A stretch of 64,000 bases of DNA from Paenibacillus sp. MMS20-IR301 (lineage in GTDB: Bacteria > Bacillota > Bacilli > Paenibacillales > Paenibacillaceae): contig NZ_CP135275.1 in NCBI RefSeq assembly GCF_032302195.1, positions 6,105,501-6,169,500 of the forward strand. The letters run 5' to 3'. A model generated the notes under the pieces. It was not told the origin of the DNA, did not search any database, and saw only the letters and a program-made list of their open reading frames with translations. Positions 44,893 through 54,085 of this stretch are shown here, in pieces. The position numbers and the translations under genes are program-made. Positions within the stretch are counted from its first letter, which is position 1. Every line of letters begins with the position of its first letter.

Positions 44893-46284
44893 CTACTTCA
44901 GCAGCTTACGCGCCAGCTTGACCTTCTTGCCGTAAGGCGGGTATACAATACCCAAGTCCAGCCGGGTACCGCGTTTAACCACACTTTTGTGGTGGGAGAA
45001 GAGGTCGAAGCTGTATTTGCCGTGATAGCCGCCGATTCCGGAATTGCCGACACCGCCGAACGGCAGCCGCGTGCTGGCGACATGCGAGATGGTGTCATTA
45101 ATACAGCCGCCCCCGAAGGACACGCGCTCCATTACCTGCTGCTCCACCTGCTTATCCTCCGTGAATAGATAGAGGGCGAGCGGCTTGGGGCGTTTATTGA
45201 TGCTCTCAATTGCCTCGTCCAGCTGGTTATATTCCATAACCGGAAGGATAGGGCCGAAGATTTCATCCTCCATCGCTGCATCACTCCAGGCTGCCGGATA
45301 GATCAGGGACGGTTCGATGTACAGCTCCTCCTCCGCGACGCCTCCGCCCGCAATTACCTTGGCACGGTCCTGCTCCAGTATGGCTGCGAGCCGCTGCAGC
45401 TGGCGTTCATTCACGATCCTCCCGTACTCCGCATTATGCCGGATGTCAGATCCATAGAATGCCGTAATGCTCTGCTTGACCCGCTCAATCAGCTCAGCGG
45501 CAACCTCGCTGTGGACCAGCAGATAATCCGGGGCGATACAGGTCTGGCCTGCATTAATCAGCTTCCCCCAGACGATCCGTTTGGCCGCAGCCTCCAGATT
45601 GGCAGATTTGTCGACGATGACCGGACTTTTGCCGCCCAGCTCGAGCGTTACAGGCACCAGATTCTTCGCCGCAGCCTCCATAACAATTCTCCCAACGGGC
45701 ACACTCCCGGTGAAAAAAATATAATCAAAGGCTGCATGAATCAGCAGATTCGTAGTTTCCTTCTCCCCCTGAACGACACTGATATATGCAGGGTCAAACG
45801 TGCTGCGGATCATGTCCTCGATGACTGCTGAAGTAGCCGGTGTGCTCTCGGAAGGCTTCAGCACAGCACCGTTGCCTGCTGCAATAGCCCCGATCAGCGG
45901 TTCGATGAGCAGCTGAAACGGATAATTGAACGGACCGATGATCAGTACCGTTCCGTAAGGCTCTGTGAGGATTCTGCTCTTCGCAGGGAACAGATGCAGC
46001 GGTGATTTCACCCGGGACGGCTTCATCCAGCGCCGCAGATGCTTCATCATATAGCCGATGCTGTCCAGCGTGAAGCCGATTTCTGTAGCGTAGGCTTCGA
46101 ACTCACTCTTGTGAAGATCCTGATACAGCGCGGCGATAATCCGCGGCTCATAAGTCAGGATGGCCTCCTTGAGCTTCCGGAGCTGTTCCAGCCGGAAGGC
46201 GAGAGTTCTTGTAAGTCCGCTGCTGAACCACTGTTTGTGCTCAGCCAGCAGCTGGTTTATGGATTGTGCAGTGAACTGCGTCAT
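44893..46284 (-). CDS. Aldehyde dehydrogenase (class 3 type)
   Basis: 463 residues, an ALDH-fold enzyme with IIGPFNYPFQLLIEPLIGAIAAGNGAVLKPSE (NAD site), FFTGSVPVGRIV, the catalytic Glu in LELGGKSP and the catalytic Cys in NAGQTCIAPDY. The length and lack of an N-terminal extension match class 3 or YwdH-like enzymes that oxidise fatty or aromatic aldehydes to acids. It lies 18 bases downstream of the Crp/Fnr-family gene on the same strand and is probably co-transcribed with it, placing it in the same stress response. Confidence 0.93.
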   Translation of the reverse strand: MTQFTAQSINQLLAEHKQWFSSGLTRTLAFRLEQLRKLKEAILTYEPRIIAALYQDLHKSEFEAYATEIGFTLDSIGYMMKHLRRWMKPSRVKSPLHLFPAKSRILTEPYGTVLIIGPFNYPFQLLIEPLIGAIAAGNGAVLKPSESTPATSAVIEDMIRSTFDPAYISVVQGEKETTNLLIHAAFDYIFFTGSVPVGRIVMEAAAKNLVPVTLELGGKSPVIVDKSANLEAAAKRIVWGKLINAGQTCIAPDYLLVHSEVAAELIERVKQSITAFYGSDIRHNAEYGRIVNERQLQRLAAILEQDRAKVIAGGGVAEEELYIEPSLIYPAAWSDAAMEDEIFGPILPVMEYNQLDEAIESINKRPKPLALYLFTEDKQVEQQVMERVSFGGGCINDTISHVASTRLPFGGVGNSGIGGYHGKYSFDLFSHHKSVVKRGTRLDLGIVYPPYGKKVKLARKLLK

Positions 46285-46301
46285 GCTTGCATTCTCCTTA
46301 G

Positions 46302-47003
46302 TTACAGGTTACCTGCCGAAGGCAGGCTCTGAATGTAGTCATTCATCCGGCTCTGGTTCAGCAGGGTTACTTCACTGCCCTTGAAGGTTATCCAGCCCTG
46401 ATCGCGCAGAAAGCCAAGCTCCCGGGACAGCGAAGGGCGGGCTGTATTCAGATGCTCAGCCCATTCTTTCCGGGTGAAGGGGAGCTTCACAACAGCCGAA
46501 GCCTGCTCGGTCCCCTGCTCCAGCAGAAAGCTGATGATCCGCCTGCGCAGCGGGCCGGCAGACAGATTCTCAATCTTCCGGTTAACGAGCACCAGGCGCT
46601 CGGACAGGTTCTCAATGAAGCGGGTAAGAATATCTGTATCTGCCGTGAATATTCTCAGCAGCTCCTGTTTGCCGATAAACATAACTTTGCAGGGACCTGT
46701 AGCCGTTACTGTAGCAGGTACTATATTCTCCCGGCGGAACAGCACGGCTTCACCGATGGTCTGCCCTTCCTTCAGGTGGGCGATGGTCACACTGCTGCCG
46801 GTTGAATGCGTCTTCTGTACCTCGACCCGTCCGGAGAGCAGAATGCCCAGCCGGTCTGCGGTATCGCCTTCAGCCAGGATGATAGCATTTTTGCGGTAAG
46901 TACTGACCGTATAAGCCAGCTTGTGCAGCAGACTTCCGATTTCCTCAACAGTTTTGCCGCGGAACAGCAGGCAGGACTGCAGCACGGCAGGCTCTGGTGA
47001 CAT
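46302..47003 (-). CDS. Crp/Fnr-family regulator, probable HcpR
   Basis: 233 residues from the ATG at 47003 (GGAGG six bases upstream; the ATG at 47009 touches the site). The cNMP-binding-like sensor domain (LFRGKTVEEIGSLLHKL to GEAVLFRRENIVPATVTAT) has no cyclic-AMP signature and no Fnr-type cysteine cluster. The C-terminal winged helix is complete (FTRKEWAEHLNTARPSLSRELGFLRDQGWI). It is divergent from hcp and a GTAAC-N4-GTTAC palindrome lies between them, the pattern described for HcpR regulators of clostridia. It is therefore likely to control hcp and itself in response to nitric oxide. Haem binding cannot be judged here. Confidence 0.85.
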   Translation of the reverse strand: MSPEPAVLQSCLLFRGKTVEEIGSLLHKLAYTVSTYRKNAIILAEGDTADRLGILLSGRVEVQKTHSTGSSVTIAHLKEGQTIGEAVLFRRENIVPATVTATGPCKVMFIGKQELLRIFTADTDILTRFIENLSERLVLVNRKIENLSAGPLRRRIISFLLEQGTEQASAVVKLPFTRKEWAEHLNTARPSLSRELGFLRDQGWITFKGSEVTLLNQSRMNDYIQSLPSAGNL

Positions 47004-47030
47004 ATACATCCTCCAAATTTAATCAGGTAT

Positions 47031-47048
47031 TGGTAACATCCGTTACCG
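47031..47048. promoter_or_regulatory. Probable HcpR-type operator
   Basis: TGGTAACATCCGTTACCG holds the perfect inverted repeat GGTAAC-N4-GTTACC. It lies downstream of the regulator's own predicted start and about 175 bases before hcp. Confidence 0.65.
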
Positions 47049-47061
47049 ATTGATAGACGAA

Positions 47062-47090
47062 AGTCTACTACAATTACTGATAACTGTAAA
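47062..47090 (-). promoter_or_regulatory. Probable promoter of the Crp/Fnr-family gene
   Basis: On the minus strand TTTACA (47090-47085), 17 bases, TAGACT (47067-47062). The operator palindrome falls about 9-22 bases after the predicted start of transcription, suggesting autorepression. Confidence 0.45.
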
Positions 47091-47221
47091 GGCAGGCACA
47101 ACCGGGCTGTTCAGCTGAGCAGCTATCCAATTCAATAATCCTTTCCTTTGCAATGCGGGCTTAGTTTGAATGGATACGGGTGGGGTCTATGCTTACAATA
47201 CTTTGAGGGAGTGAATGTGTA

Positions 47222-48874
47222 ATGAGCGACATGTTTTGTTTCCAGTGCCAGGAGGCAGCCAAGGGAACGGGTTGTACGATTCAGGGAGTGTGCGGCAAGA
47301 CCAGTGATGTAGCCAATCTGCAGGATCTTCTGGTGTATACACTTAAGGGAATTGCCGTCTTTGCGCGCAGCGGCCGGGAGCTTGGCATTACCGATCCGGT
47401 GACAGAGAAGTTTATTATAGAGAGTCTGTTCGCTACCATTACCAATGCTAATTTTGTACCTGAATATTTTATAAGCAGAATCCGGGAGGGGCTTACCCTG
47501 CGGGATAAATGGCGGAGCAGGGTTGCGGATGCCGGAGTCATTGCCTATATGTCAGAACATGACGCAGCCTGCTGGAGCGCTGGTACAGACGCGGAACTGA
47601 TGGACAAGGCGGCGACCGTAGGCGTGCTTGCCACAGAACATGAGGATATCCGCTCCCTGCGTGAGCTGTTAACCTATGGCCTCAAGGGAATGGCAGCTTA
47701 TATGGAGCATGCGGCGGTGCTGGGCTTCTACGAAGCGGGTGCACATGCTTTTATGGAAAAGGGGCTGACGGCTGTTCTCGATAATACCTTGGGCGGAGGC
47801 GAGCTGACAGCTCTGGTTCTGGAATGCGGCAAGTTCGGTGTCGATGTGATGGCGCTGCTCGACCGGGCGAACACGGCGGCTTACGGCAGTCCGGAGATTA
47901 CCAAGGTGAATATCGGTGTAGGCAATAAGCCGGGTATTCTGATCAGCGGGCATGATTTGAAGGATATGGAGGAGCTGCTGAAGCAGACGGAAGGTACCGG
48001 AGTGGATGTATACACGCATAGCGAGATGCTTCCCGCCCACTATTATCCGGCCTTCAAGAAGTACAGCCATTTCGTAGGCAATTACGGCAACGCCTGGTGG
48101 AAGCAGACGGAAGAATTCGATAGCTTCGGCGGTCCGGTTCTAATGACGACCAACTGCATTGTACCGCCTAAAGAAAGCTATAAGAACCGGTTGTATACGA
48201 CAGGGAACACCGGTTATCCGGGGGTTCAGCATATTGCGCCAGGGGCCGACGGGCGGAAGGATTTCTCTGCCCTGATTGAGCAGGCTAAGCAGTGCAGTGC
48301 TCCTGTTGAAATCGAGACCGGGGAGATCGTCGGCGGCTTCGCGCATGCGGCTGTAATGAATGTGGCGGATCAGGTGGTAGATGCGGTGAAGAGCGGCGCG
48401 ATCAAACAGTTCTTCGTCATGGCCGGCTGCGACGGGCGGATGAAGAGCCGGAATTATTACAGGGACTTCGCGGCGGAGCTGCCAAGCGATACAGTGATTC
48501 TTACCGCCGGCTGTGCCAAATACAAATACAACAAGCTGCCGCTGGGCGACATCGGGGGAATTCCGCGTGTGCTTGACGCCGGCCAGTGCAATGATTCTTA
48601 CTCGCTAGTGGTCATAGCGCTGAAGCTGAAGGAAGTGTTCGGCCTCGAAGACATCAATGATCTTCCGATCTCCTACAACATTGCCTGGTATGAACAAAAG
48701 GCAGTTATCGTGCTGCTGGCGCTGCTGCATCTGGGTGTGAAGAATATTCACCTCGGGCCTACCCTTCCGGCGTTCCTTTCGCCTAATGTAGCCAAAGTGC
48801 TGGTAGACAGCTTTGGCATCGGAGGCATCACCACTGTGCAGGAAGATATGGAAATGTTTATCGCAGCGGTATAA
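47222..48874 (+). CDS. hcp: Hydroxylamine reductase (hybrid-cluster protein)
   Basis: 550 residues, full length for Hcp. The N-terminal cubane cluster cysteines are C6, C9, C18 and C24 ([20 protein letters not shown]). Hybrid-cluster ligands are present downstream, including the segments [31 protein letters not shown] and VLDAGQCND. Hcp reduces hydroxylamine and acts as an NO reductase under nitrosative stress. A TACAAT lies about 30 bases before the start. Neighbouring HcpR-like regulator and palindrome support a nitrosative-stress unit. No hcr reductase gene is adjacent. Confidence 0.95.
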   Translation: MSDMFCFQCQEAAKGTGCTIQGVCGKTSDVANLQDLLVYTLKGIAVFARSGRELGITDPVTEKFIIESLFATITNANFVPEYFISRIREGLTLRDKWRSRVADAGVIAYMSEHDAACWSAGTDAELMDKAATVGVLATEHEDIRSLRELLTYGLKGMAAYMEHAAVLGFYEAGAHAFMEKGLTAVLDNTLGGGELTALVLECGKFGVDVMALLDRANTAAYGSPEITKVNIGVGNKPGILISGHDLKDMEELLKQTEGTGVDVYTHSEMLPAHYYPAFKKYSHFVGNYGNAWWKQTEEFDSFGGPVLMTTNCIVPPKESYKNRLYTTGNTGYPGVQHIAPGADGRKDFSALIEQAKQCSAPVEIETGEIVGGFAHAAVMNVADQVVDAVKSGAIKQFFVMAGCDGRMKSRNYYRDFAAELPSDTVILTAGCAKYKYNKLPLGDIGGIPRVLDAGQCNDSYSLVVIALKLKEVFGLEDINDLPISYNIAWYEQKAVIVLLALLHLGVKNIHLGPTLPAFLSPNVAKVLVDSFGIGGITTVQEDMEMFIAAV

Positions 48875-48928
48875 CAACCAATATGCAGCTCCGGTGCAAT
48901 ATGAAGTAACCCGGCAGCCTATCTTACG

Positions 48929-48968
48929 AGCAAAGCGAGTCCCCGCCATACCAGGGACTCGCTTTGCT
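48929..48968. terminator. Bidirectional terminator between hcp and the aldo/keto reductase gene
   Basis: AGCAAAGCGAGTCCC and GGGACTCGCTTTGCT are exact complements over a ten-base loop. Confidence 0.8.
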
Positions 48969-48989
48969 GTATATAAGCAGCCAGCTGCA

Positions 48990-49970
48990 TTATGGCAGCC
49001 GGTAGACAGCGAACGGCTCGCCGGTGCGGAACGCGGCGCTGGCCTGCTCCAGCTCCAGCTGCGCAAGCGTCTCAGTATTCAGCTGGACCTTCAGGCTCTG
49101 CAGATTATGCTGCAACTGCTCTACCCGGGTTGCGCCGACAATCACTGTGGACACGGCAGGCTGGTTCATCAGCCAGGCCAGGGACAGCGCCGCAGGCGTT
49201 GTGTCCAGCTCTGCGGCGGCCGCGCTTACCCGTTCCCCGAGTGCAATGCGTTCCGGAGTCAGGAAGCGGCGGAAGTTCGGGTCTGTCACTGCTCTGGACC
49301 CCTCCGGTACGGTGTCGCTGCCGGCATACTTGCCGGTGAGAATGCCGCCGGCCAGCGGGAAGTAAGGGATAATGCCCAGTCCCTGATCCAGGCTGAGCGG
49401 AACCAGCTCAGCCTCCGGTGTGCGGTCAGCCAGCGAATAGCTGCACTGAATGGAGACAAACTTGGCCCAGTGGCGGGCCTCACTGATCCCCAGCGCCTTC
49501 ATCAGCTCCCAGGCGGCATAATTGGAAGCGCCGATATAGCGTACTTTGCCTGCGGAGATCATATCGTCAAGCGTACGGAGAGTCTCCTCCAGCGGCGTGT
49601 AGGGATCGAAGGTATGAATCTGATACAAATCAACATAATCACTCTTCAGCCGGCGGAGGCTGCCCTCCAGCTCCTGCATCAGATGGTGGCGGGAAGAGCC
49701 GCTCCCGCCGGGGCCTTCATGCTTCGGCAGCCCGGCTTTGGTAGCAAGCACCGCTTCCTGGCGTCTGCCCTCCAGCGCGAGACCGATGATCCGCTCTGAT
49801 TCAGAGCCGGCATATATGTTGGCGGTATCAATGAAATTTATACCCTGATCCAGCGCCGCATGAATAATCCGGATGGAAGTCTCCTGATCCGCACGCTTGC
49901 CGAACGCGTTCGTTCCAAGACCAAGGGCAGATACCTGCAGCCCGCTGTTGCCCATGCGGTTGTATTTCAT
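48990..49970 (-). CDS. Aldo/keto reductase
   Basis: 326 residues from the ATG at 49970 (AAGGAG eight bases upstream). It is a TIM-barrel NADPH enzyme with the catalytic tetrad Asp and Tyr in DTANIYAGSE, Lys in LATKAG and His in YQIHTFD, and the cofactor segment IVGATRVEQLQHNL. It resembles the AKR groups with broad activity on aldehydes and ketones. It starts five bases after the LysR-type gene ends and is surely co-transcribed with it. Confidence 0.93.
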   Translation of the reverse strand: MKYNRMGNSGLQVSALGLGTNAFGKRADQETSIRIIHAALDQGINFIDTANIYAGSESERIIGLALEGRRQEAVLATKAGLPKHEGPGGSGSSRHHLMQELEGSLRRLKSDYVDLYQIHTFDPYTPLEETLRTLDDMISAGKVRYIGASNYAAWELMKALGISEARHWAKFVSIQCSYSLADRTPEAELVPLSLDQGLGIIPYFPLAGGILTGKYAGSDTVPEGSRAVTDPNFRRFLTPERIALGERVSAAAAELDTTPAALSLAWLMNQPAVSTVIVGATRVEQLQHNLQSLKVQLNTETLAQLELEQASAAFRTGEPFAVYRLP

Positions 49971-49975
49971 GAATA

Positions 49976-50890
49976 TCACTCCTTATGGATATTAGCAGTA
50001 TGGATCGGCTCTGCAGCTGCCCCGCCGGAGAACAGCTGCAGAGCCGTATCGATGAACAGACGGACGGCGATAGAGGCCTCCTCCAGCGAAGGGACCACAA
50101 CATGGATATCGCGGTAAGCCTCCTCCGCCAGCTCCCGGACTGCCACATTCGGCGGCAGGGACAGGAGGGAGAGCTGGGACATTACGCCGGCAGCGAGTCC
50201 CTCATTGATCATATTCAGCGCGGTAATATAGCTGTTAACCTCGTATTTCACATTAAGCCGGCAGCCGGCCCTGCGGAATAAATCGACTACCGGAGGCTCG
50301 TACCCCGACCGGCAGAGCAGCATGGGTTCAGTCTCCAGCTCCTGCACTGTAATGGAGGGCTTCTGTGCAAGCGGGTGATTGCCGGGCAGGACAGCATAGA
50401 GCTTCTCCCGGAACAGGGGCAGAGCAGCAAATTCCTCCACTGGCGGAATGACTAAGCCGACGTCAATGAATCTGGTATCCAGCCACTCCTTCACCTCGGC
50501 TACCGAGCCTTCATGCAGGCTAAGTTCAACTCCCGGGTATTTGGCCGAGATGGCCCGGATAATGGACGGAATGAAATGGGCGGCCGCTACCGGGAAGGCG
50601 CCGATGCGGAGCTGCCCCTTCTCCAGTCCCTTCTCGGCAGCAATCTCTTGCTCGATCTTGTTGAAGCCGCCCAGAATGCCGCGGCAGATGACGAGCAGGC
50701 GCTCACCGATGCCGGTCAGCTTCAGTCCGCTGCGCCGGTCGCGCAGCAGCAGCTTCACATCCAGCTCAGCCTCAAGCGCTGAGATCGCCCGGCTGACTGC
50801 GGGCTGTGTCATATTCAGCTCAAGGCCTGCCTTGGTGAAGCTGCGGCTCTCGGCAATTAAGACAAACAGACGGATTTGCGTATTGTTCAT
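49976..50890 (-). CDS. LysR-family transcriptional regulator
   Basis: 304 residues from the ATG at 50890, which gives the canonical start MNNTQIRLFVLIAESRSFTKAGLELNMTQPAVSRAISALEAEL. Upstream in-frame starts would add a non-conserved tail. The C-terminal effector domain is complete (GQLRIGAFPVAAAHFIPSIIRAISAKYPGVELSLHEG). It is divergent from an EamA exporter gene, with a palindrome between, and in operon with an aldo/keto reductase. It probably controls both. The effector is unknown. Confidence 0.9.
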   Translation of the reverse strand: MNNTQIRLFVLIAESRSFTKAGLELNMTQPAVSRAISALEAELDVKLLLRDRRSGLKLTGIGERLLVICRGILGGFNKIEQEIAAEKGLEKGQLRIGAFPVAAAHFIPSIIRAISAKYPGVELSLHEGSVAEVKEWLDTRFIDVGLVIPPVEEFAALPLFREKLYAVLPGNHPLAQKPSITVQELETEPMLLCRSGYEPPVVDLFRRAGCRLNVKYEVNSYITALNMINEGLAAGVMSQLSLLSLPPNVAVRELAEEAYRDIHVVVPSLEEASIAVRLFIDTALQLFSGGAAAEPIHTANIHKE

Positions 50891-50917
50891 AACGAATCTG
50901 GTATGCCCCTCATGAGA

Positions 50918-50935
50918 ATAATTCATTTCAATTAT
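50918..50935. promoter_or_regulatory. Probable LysR-type operator
   Basis: ATAATTCATTTCAATTAT is a perfect 6-6-6 inverted repeat of the LysR-binding type, midway between the divergent genes. Confidence 0.55.
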
Positions 50936-50986
50936 GACTGGTTCTATTGTATCATTTTGAAATAAAACAGAACAAGAGGTGCAGTG

Positions 50987-51862
50987 ATGCAGAAGCGGAA
51001 GCAAACCATAGGCTTGTTAGTATTCCTTGTGATTGTCTGGGGCATCAACTGGCCGCTCTCCAAGATTGCCTTAACTTACGCCCCGCCGCTACTGTTCGCG
51101 GGAATCCGTACAGTAGCCGCTGGCATTATACTGATTATTGCCGCCCTGCCGAGACGGGGGCAGCTGCATTTCAGACAGCTCTGGCCGGTCTATCTGGTGT
51201 CGGCTTTCCTTAGTATTGTCTTCTACTACGGCTTCCAGACGATTGGCCTGCAGTATGTGCCTTCCGGGCTATTCTCGGCCATTGTCTTCCTCCAGCCGGT
51301 GCTGCTTGGAATCTTTGCCTGGCTCTGGCTTGGCGAGCGGATGTACGGGCTGAAGATTGCCGGGCTCATCATCGGCTTCCTCGGTGTAGGTTCATTGAGC
51401 CTTGGGGGATTCACCGGAAGCATCTCTGCTGCCGGTGTGATTCTGGCTTTAGCCAGTGCGCTTAGCTGGGCACTGGCTACGGTCTATACGAAACGGAATG
51501 CGGCGCGGGTGGATATGCTGTGGATGACGGCCATGCAGATTATGATCGGCGGACTGATTCTGCTGGCTGCGGGTTCAGCATCCGAGAGCTGGGGGGATAT
51601 TACCTGGAGTCCGGCATTTATTGTAAATACGTTATTCATCGCGGTCTTTGTAATCGCGCTGGGGTGGATGGTCTACTTCAAGCTGATCAATGAAGGCGAA
51701 GCCGGCAAGGTGGGCTCGTTCACCTTCCTGATTCCGCTGATCTCAATCGGTTCAAGTGTGGTTCTGCTGCATGAGCAGATTACACTGAATCTGGTGATCG
51801 GCATGCTGCTGATCGTGGGCAGCATTATTCTGGTCAATGTCAGGCTGGCCAGGACGCACTGA
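50987..51862 (+). CDS. EamA/DMT family exporter
   Basis: 291 residues from ATG 50987 (a GTG at 50984 is possible). There are ten membrane helices in two EamA repeats (VWGINWPLSKIALTYAPPLLFAGIR; SALSWALATVYTKRNA) as in drug/metabolite transporters. The likely role is export of a small metabolite under control of the divergent LysR protein. Substrate unknown. Confidence 0.9.
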   Translation: MQKRKQTIGLLVFLVIVWGINWPLSKIALTYAPPLLFAGIRTVAAGIILIIAALPRRGQLHFRQLWPVYLVSAFLSIVFYYGFQTIGLQYVPSGLFSAIVFLQPVLLGIFAWLWLGERMYGLKIAGLIIGFLGVGSLSLGGFTGSISAAGVILALASALSWALATVYTKRNAARVDMLWMTAMQIMIGGLILLAAGSASESWGDITWSPAFIVNTLFIAVFVIALGWMVYFKLINEGEAGKVGSFTFLIPLISIGSSVVLLHEQITLNLVIGMLLIVGSIILVNVRLARTH

Positions 51863-51866
51863 CAGA

Positions 51867-51909
51867 ATAAACGGCTGCAGCCCCGCCTGGCGGGACTGCA
51901 GCCGTTTAT
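51867..51909. terminator. Bidirectional terminator between the EamA and FapA genes
   Basis: ATAAACGGCTGCAG and CTGCAGCCGTTTAT are exact complements and enclose a CCCGCC/GGCGGG stem. Confidence 0.88.
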
Positions 51910-51947
51910 GTTATGTAACAAACTCTGAAAGCCGGTATATTGCGTCA

Positions 51948-53567
51948 TTACAGATGCTGCAGCTCCCGCTGGATCAGCCGGCCGCCGGATTGCTGGACAT
52001 TGCCCTGTAAGCGGGCAATGTCAATGACAGCATATTCCTCATAGAGCTGCGTAATGCTGTCTGAGAGGTTATGAAGCAGACTGCAGAAGGTGGTGAGGAC
52101 ACTGTCTGTAATGAATTCTGTGAATTGTCCCGGATGAGAGAATACCTCCAGCATATGCTTAAGCCGCTCTGCGCTGAGCTGGAAGGCAGGGTTCATGGAG
52201 AGCAGGGCGGACTGCAGATCACTGACCAGAGGATCAATATGGCTGAACTTATCCTCCAGCAGCAGCATAACAACCAGGCCGTATTTAACAGACTGCTGGC
52301 GGGATTCCACATTCTTGGCCAACTGACGGGCAGCCTCCTGCAGGGCCGCTGCTTCTGCCGCAAGCAGCTTGGAGAAGCTGTGCAGACGGTTCTGCTCCAC
52401 TCCGGCCTGACCTGCGTAGAGGCAGGAGTCTATAGCCTCACCGCTTATATATATGCTTCCGGTGGCCGTAATTGTGGATTGCCGGATGCTGCCGTAAATA
52501 TAGACATTTCCTAACGCTTCAATCCGCAGGGGGCCACTGATGGAAGCCGGAACAATAATGTCACCGGCGAACATAATATCCGTAGACTCCGCTGCCAGCT
52601 CTTTGGTGAGCAGGAGGCTTGCCGGCATATCGCAGGTCTGGGCACTGCCGGTGCTGCCGCAGATCCGCGGCCTGCCGGACCGCAGAGCGGCGATGCCTCC
52701 GTCCTGAAGGAGCCGGGCAGCCTGTCCCCCTGTGAAAGGGAAATCCTGCGGCGAAGGCGGCGGCAGCACGCTTCCATCTACGTCGAATCCGGGAATTCCT
52801 TCTTCGGGCGGCAGCTTGCGGGCAAATGCCTCTCCCTCCCACGCGAAAGGGGCGCCCGGAAACCTGAGGTAATCCAGCAGGCTTGCTGTTTCCGCGGCTT
52901 CTTGCTCAAGCAGCATTCCGTTTCCTGCATGCGTATGCTCCGGAAGAGACAATACCAGCCGTGATGCCCTGCCGGGCCGGGGGGCTCTTCCTTCGGCAAT
53001 ACAGACGGGAAGATATGTAGGGTTGTCCAGCTCTGCGTACAGGGCAGGAATATTAAGATTACGCAGTATAACAGGGTTGTCCAGAGCAGAGAGAATCTTT
53101 TCTATGGTGAGCGTGGACAGCAGCATTGCCCGGTTAGGCTCAGCCCGGACTGCAGCCTCGAAGGAGGCGGGGCAATTAACCAGATTCCAGGCATACTTCT
53201 CCACGCGGTATAAAGTGGAATGCACCTTGAGCTTATCAGGAGAGACGGTAATCTGATACTGCGGCTTCTCGCAGATCTCCCAGGTAATATGATCTGCCGA
53301 GGTCACCTCGGTAGGTTCCGTTATCGTCTTCCAGTTGAGCTTCAGAACTACAGGGGGAACCGCTGAGATTCTGGCGGGCTTGCCGCCAAGCAGCGGCGGG
53401 GTGACAAAGACCTGATTGTTCTGCACAAGAATAATTCCGTTCTTATCTCCGTTGGTCCCGCTGGGGGCCAGGCCTTCTGCAGAGAATGAATCCAGGAAGC
53501 CGTTACGTTCAAGCATCAGGGATTCCATGAATTCAAACCGGGATGGATCAATGAACTGCTGGGGCAT
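51948..53567 (-). CDS. FapA-family (DUF342) protein under a c-di-GMP riboswitch
   Basis: 539 residues. An N-terminal part with NGIILVQNNQVFVTPP and a middle section lead to the FapA beta-helix (DIMFAGDIIVPASISGPLRIEALGNVYIYGSIRQSTITATGSIYISGEAID, about residues 330-385), then a long helical coiled region (about 395-530). FapA-type proteins are polymer-forming and have been linked to flagellar placement and cell-pole architecture. No flagellar gene is near. The start has only a weak binding site (GAGGTTAAG). The leader contains a GEMM-I riboswitch, so c-di-GMP controls its expression. Confidence 0.85.
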   Translation of the reverse strand: MPQQFIDPSRFEFMESLMLERNGFLDSFSAEGLAPSGTNGDKNGIILVQNNQVFVTPPLLGGKPARISAVPPVVLKLNWKTITEPTEVTSADHITWEICEKPQYQITVSPDKLKVHSTLYRVEKYAWNLVNCPASFEAAVRAEPNRAMLLSTLTIEKILSALDNPVILRNLNIPALYAELDNPTYLPVCIAEGRAPRPGRASRLVLSLPEHTHAGNGMLLEQEAAETASLLDYLRFPGAPFAWEGEAFARKLPPEEGIPGFDVDGSVLPPPSPQDFPFTGGQAARLLQDGGIAALRSGRPRICGSTGSAQTCDMPASLLLTKELAAESTDIMFAGDIIVPASISGPLRIEALGNVYIYGSIRQSTITATGSIYISGEAIDSCLYAGQAGVEQNRLHSFSKLLAAEAAALQEAARQLAKNVESRQQSVKYGLVVMLLLEDKFSHIDPLVSDLQSALLSMNPAFQLSAERLKHMLEVFSHPGQFTEFITDSVLTTFCSLLHNLSDSITQLYEEYAVIDIARLQGNVQQSGGRLIQRELQHL

Positions 53568-53667
53568 GTTCTTAACCTCGCTTTTCGTATAATCAATGGC
53601 ATTCGTACAGAAAAGAGCATCATAAAGCCCGGGAACGCCTTCTTGGCCGCAGCTGGCTTACGTGGTC

Positions 53668-53766
53668 TCTATTGGCAGCCTGGCGACCGTAAACGCGGCA
53701 TATCTGCGCTTTTAGGCCCATGGCTTTGCGTCCTAACCTTTCGGAAAGTTTGCCTTTAGAAATAGA
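53668..53766 (-). promoter_or_regulatory. Cyclic di-GMP-I (GEMM-I) riboswitch of the fapA-like gene
   Basis: On the minus strand, closing stem TCTATT/AATAGA (53766-53761 with 53673-53668). Then come GGCAAA (53754-53749), a GAAA tetraloop hairpin CCGAAAGG (53744-53737), the invariant GGACGCAAAGCC (53733-53722), the tetraloop receptor side GGGCCTAAAA (53719-53710) and the 3' signature GCCAGGCTGCC (53684-53674). The base at the position equivalent to G20 of the Vibrio Vc2 aptamer is G, as expected for c-di-GMP. About 100 bases separate it from the start codon; an imperfect hairpin there (AAGCC...GGGCTTT) may be the switch. Confidence 0.9.
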
Positions 53767-54036
53767 TCAATGATATACACTCAGCATGAGGCAATTTCGA
53801 ATCGACTGTTATCGACAAAAAAGATCATAACTGGTTTCTGGGTGTAACAGAAACTTCTGCAAACAAGCTTAATTCTAGTACTTAAGAAGCTATTTTTCAA
53901 CTCAATTCTGCCAATTTATTAATAATCTTAAAATATGCATTGCCAGGGCGCAAAAAAATAGGCTTTACCAGAGCTTACAGCATATAGGAGATTTGGTTAT
54001 AATGGTAACGGTATCCAGTGAAATCCCGGCTGAATG
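53767..54036. other. AT-rich promoter region upstream of the riboswitch
   Basis: No coding frame. Weak promoter elements are visible on the minus strand (TTCGAA, 18 bases, TATATC near 53781). Nothing else is recognised. Confidence 0.35.
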
Positions 54037-54085
54037 TAAAAAAAGGGACACCCCCCAAGCTTATAGCTTATGAGAGAGTCCCTTT
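54037..54085 (-). terminator. Terminator of the FUSC-family gene
   Basis: On the minus strand AAGGGACTC pairs with GTGTCCCTT and runs into seven T. The left arm lies inside the last codons of the gene. Confidence 0.75.

Noticed and set aside
48990..49799. Long plus-strand open frames opposite the aldo/keto reductase gene
   Set aside because: Shadow frames. The minus strand carries the complete catalytic tetrad and a proper ribosome-binding site.
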